64,000 nucleotides of DNA from Acetobacter peroxydans (GTDB taxonomy: Bacteria; Pseudomonadota; Alphaproteobacteria; Acetobacterales; Acetobacteraceae): positions 1-64,000 of the forward strand of contig NZ_BJMV01000009.1 in NCBI RefSeq assembly GCF_006539345.1. The letters run 5' to 3'. The notes under the pieces are model-generated. The model was not told the DNA's origin. It saw only the letters and a list, made by a program, of their open reading frames with translations, and ran no database searches. The translations under genes and the position numbers were made by a program. Shown here piece by piece: positions 63,520 through 64,000 of this stretch (position 1 is its first letter; every line of letters begins with the position of its first letter).

Positions 63520-64000
63520 GAGGTGCTCGCCTCGTCCTGCGTGGGAACACGTTCCATGACCGCGCCAAAGAAACCATCAGTTTCATCACGCGCGGGCGTG
63601 AGGCTGATCATGCTTTCATGCCGCAGGGATTCAGGCAGGTCTGGAGCTTCTGAGGGAACCAGCCTGAAATCAGGATGCCGCGCCAGAAAAGCATGAACCT
63701 GATCGGCATTTTCGGCTTTAAGTAGCGAGCAGGTCGCGTAAATCATGCGCCCGCCCGGCCGCACAAGGGCCGAGGCCCGATCCATAATGGCCGCCTGTTT
63801 GACCAACAACTCGGCCAGATCGGTTTCCGTAGTGCGAAAACGCGCATCAGGATTGCGCCGCCATGTGCCTGTGCCGCTGCACGGCGCATCCACCAGAACA
63901 CGATCAAACGAGGCCGCCCGCCTCTTGGCCCATTTATCCCCCGTCACACCCAGCAGATGCCGCTCGACATTATGCACGCCAGCGCGGCGTAAGCGCCGCA
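63510..64000 (-). CDS. RsmB/NOP-type rRNA cytosine-C5 methyltransferase, C-terminal part (partial)
   Basis: The frame enters from the right edge and stops at 63510, giving about 163 residues. FDRVLVDAPCSGTGTWRRNPD is motif IV with the catalytic-site Cys, and GGRMIYATCSLLKAENADQVHAFL holds motif VI with the second Cys (TCS). The C-terminus ETDGFFGAVMERV is the usual RsmB ending. It methylates a cytosine in rRNA using SAM. The N-terminal part lies outside the window, so RsmB versus another NOP2/Sun member is not settled. Confidence 0.88.
   Translation of the reverse strand, partial: RRLRRAGVHNVERHLLGVTGDKWAKRRAASFDRVLVDAPCSGTGTWRRNPDARFRTTETDLAELLVKQAAIMDRASALVRPGGRMIYATCSLLKAENADQVHAFLARHPDFRLVPSEAPDLPESLRHESMISLTPARDETDGFFGAVMERVPTQDEASTSQA

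Noticed and set aside
1-64000. CRISPR arrays or prophage
   Set aside because: No regularly spaced direct repeats, cas genes, or phage structural or integrase genes were seen.

Overview
The window looks like chromosome of an acetic acid bacterium or close relative (Alphaproteobacteria, Acetobacteraceae). The signs are a moderately high G+C content, an oxygen-dependent (CobG-type) cobalamin pathway, IS5/IS3-type insertion sequence debris, and housekeeping gene types typical of that group. The species is not resolved from the sequence alone.

Layout. (1) 1-8322 is ordinary core genome: the end of dxs, tlyA, a small secreted protein, rlmN, argG, an FKBP lipoprotein, a cytochrome c lipoprotein, trpS, an NfsB-like nitroreductase, a YbiI-type zinc-finger protein and a Trp/Gly-tailed lipoprotein. 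(2) 8323-9104 is AT-rich and holds a small secreted-protein gene broken by one in-frame TGA. (3) 9105-20057 is a ten-gene envelope lipid/glycan locus. It has a beta-propeller protein like the N-terminal domain of plant GINT1, two GT4 glycosyltransferases, a Wzx-like flippase, a radical SAM enzyme, an LptF/LptG-type pair, and a translationally coupled trio: myo-inositol-1-phosphate synthase, sugar-phosphate nucleotidyltransferase and CDP-alcohol phosphotransferase. Together they suggest a glycosylated inositol-phospholipid made from CDP-inositol and exported to the outer membrane. (4) 20304-27360 is an IS graveyard containing a frameshifted marR, metY, a frameshifted host-attachment-family gene and an intact CYTH-CHAD-PPK2 triple-domain polyphosphate protein.

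(5) 27486-38188 is a vibrioferrin-type NIS siderophore operon in the order pvsA-B-C-D-E, followed by a PanB-like enzyme and a TonB-dependent receptor. pvsA carries an in-frame amber codon (27876-27878). (6) 38445-44171 holds a divergent LysR/Rieske oxygenase pair, IS debris, an AT-rich TagB-like transferase that looks transferred, a decayed NAD(P)-binding gene and a membrane diguanylate cyclase. A strongly structured non-coding stretch (44219-44475) and tRNA-Val(CAC) follow. (7) 44845-61637 is the aerobic cobalamin locus: cobD, cobO-cobQ, a cobalamin riboswitch, DUF1636-cobW-cobN-cobG-cobH-cobI-cobJ, cobK, cobL-cobE-cobM-cobB-cobF. (8) 61758-64000 holds a small unknown protein, an OmpR-family regulator, a YkuD L,D-transpeptidase and the C-terminal part of an RsmB-type methyltransferase.

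The most noteworthy items are the inositol-glycolipid locus with its own Lpt-like permeases, the CYTH-CHAD-PPK2 fusion, the PanB-like enzyme inside a siderophore operon, the two genes interrupted by a single in-frame stop, and the structured RNA candidate beside tRNA-Val.
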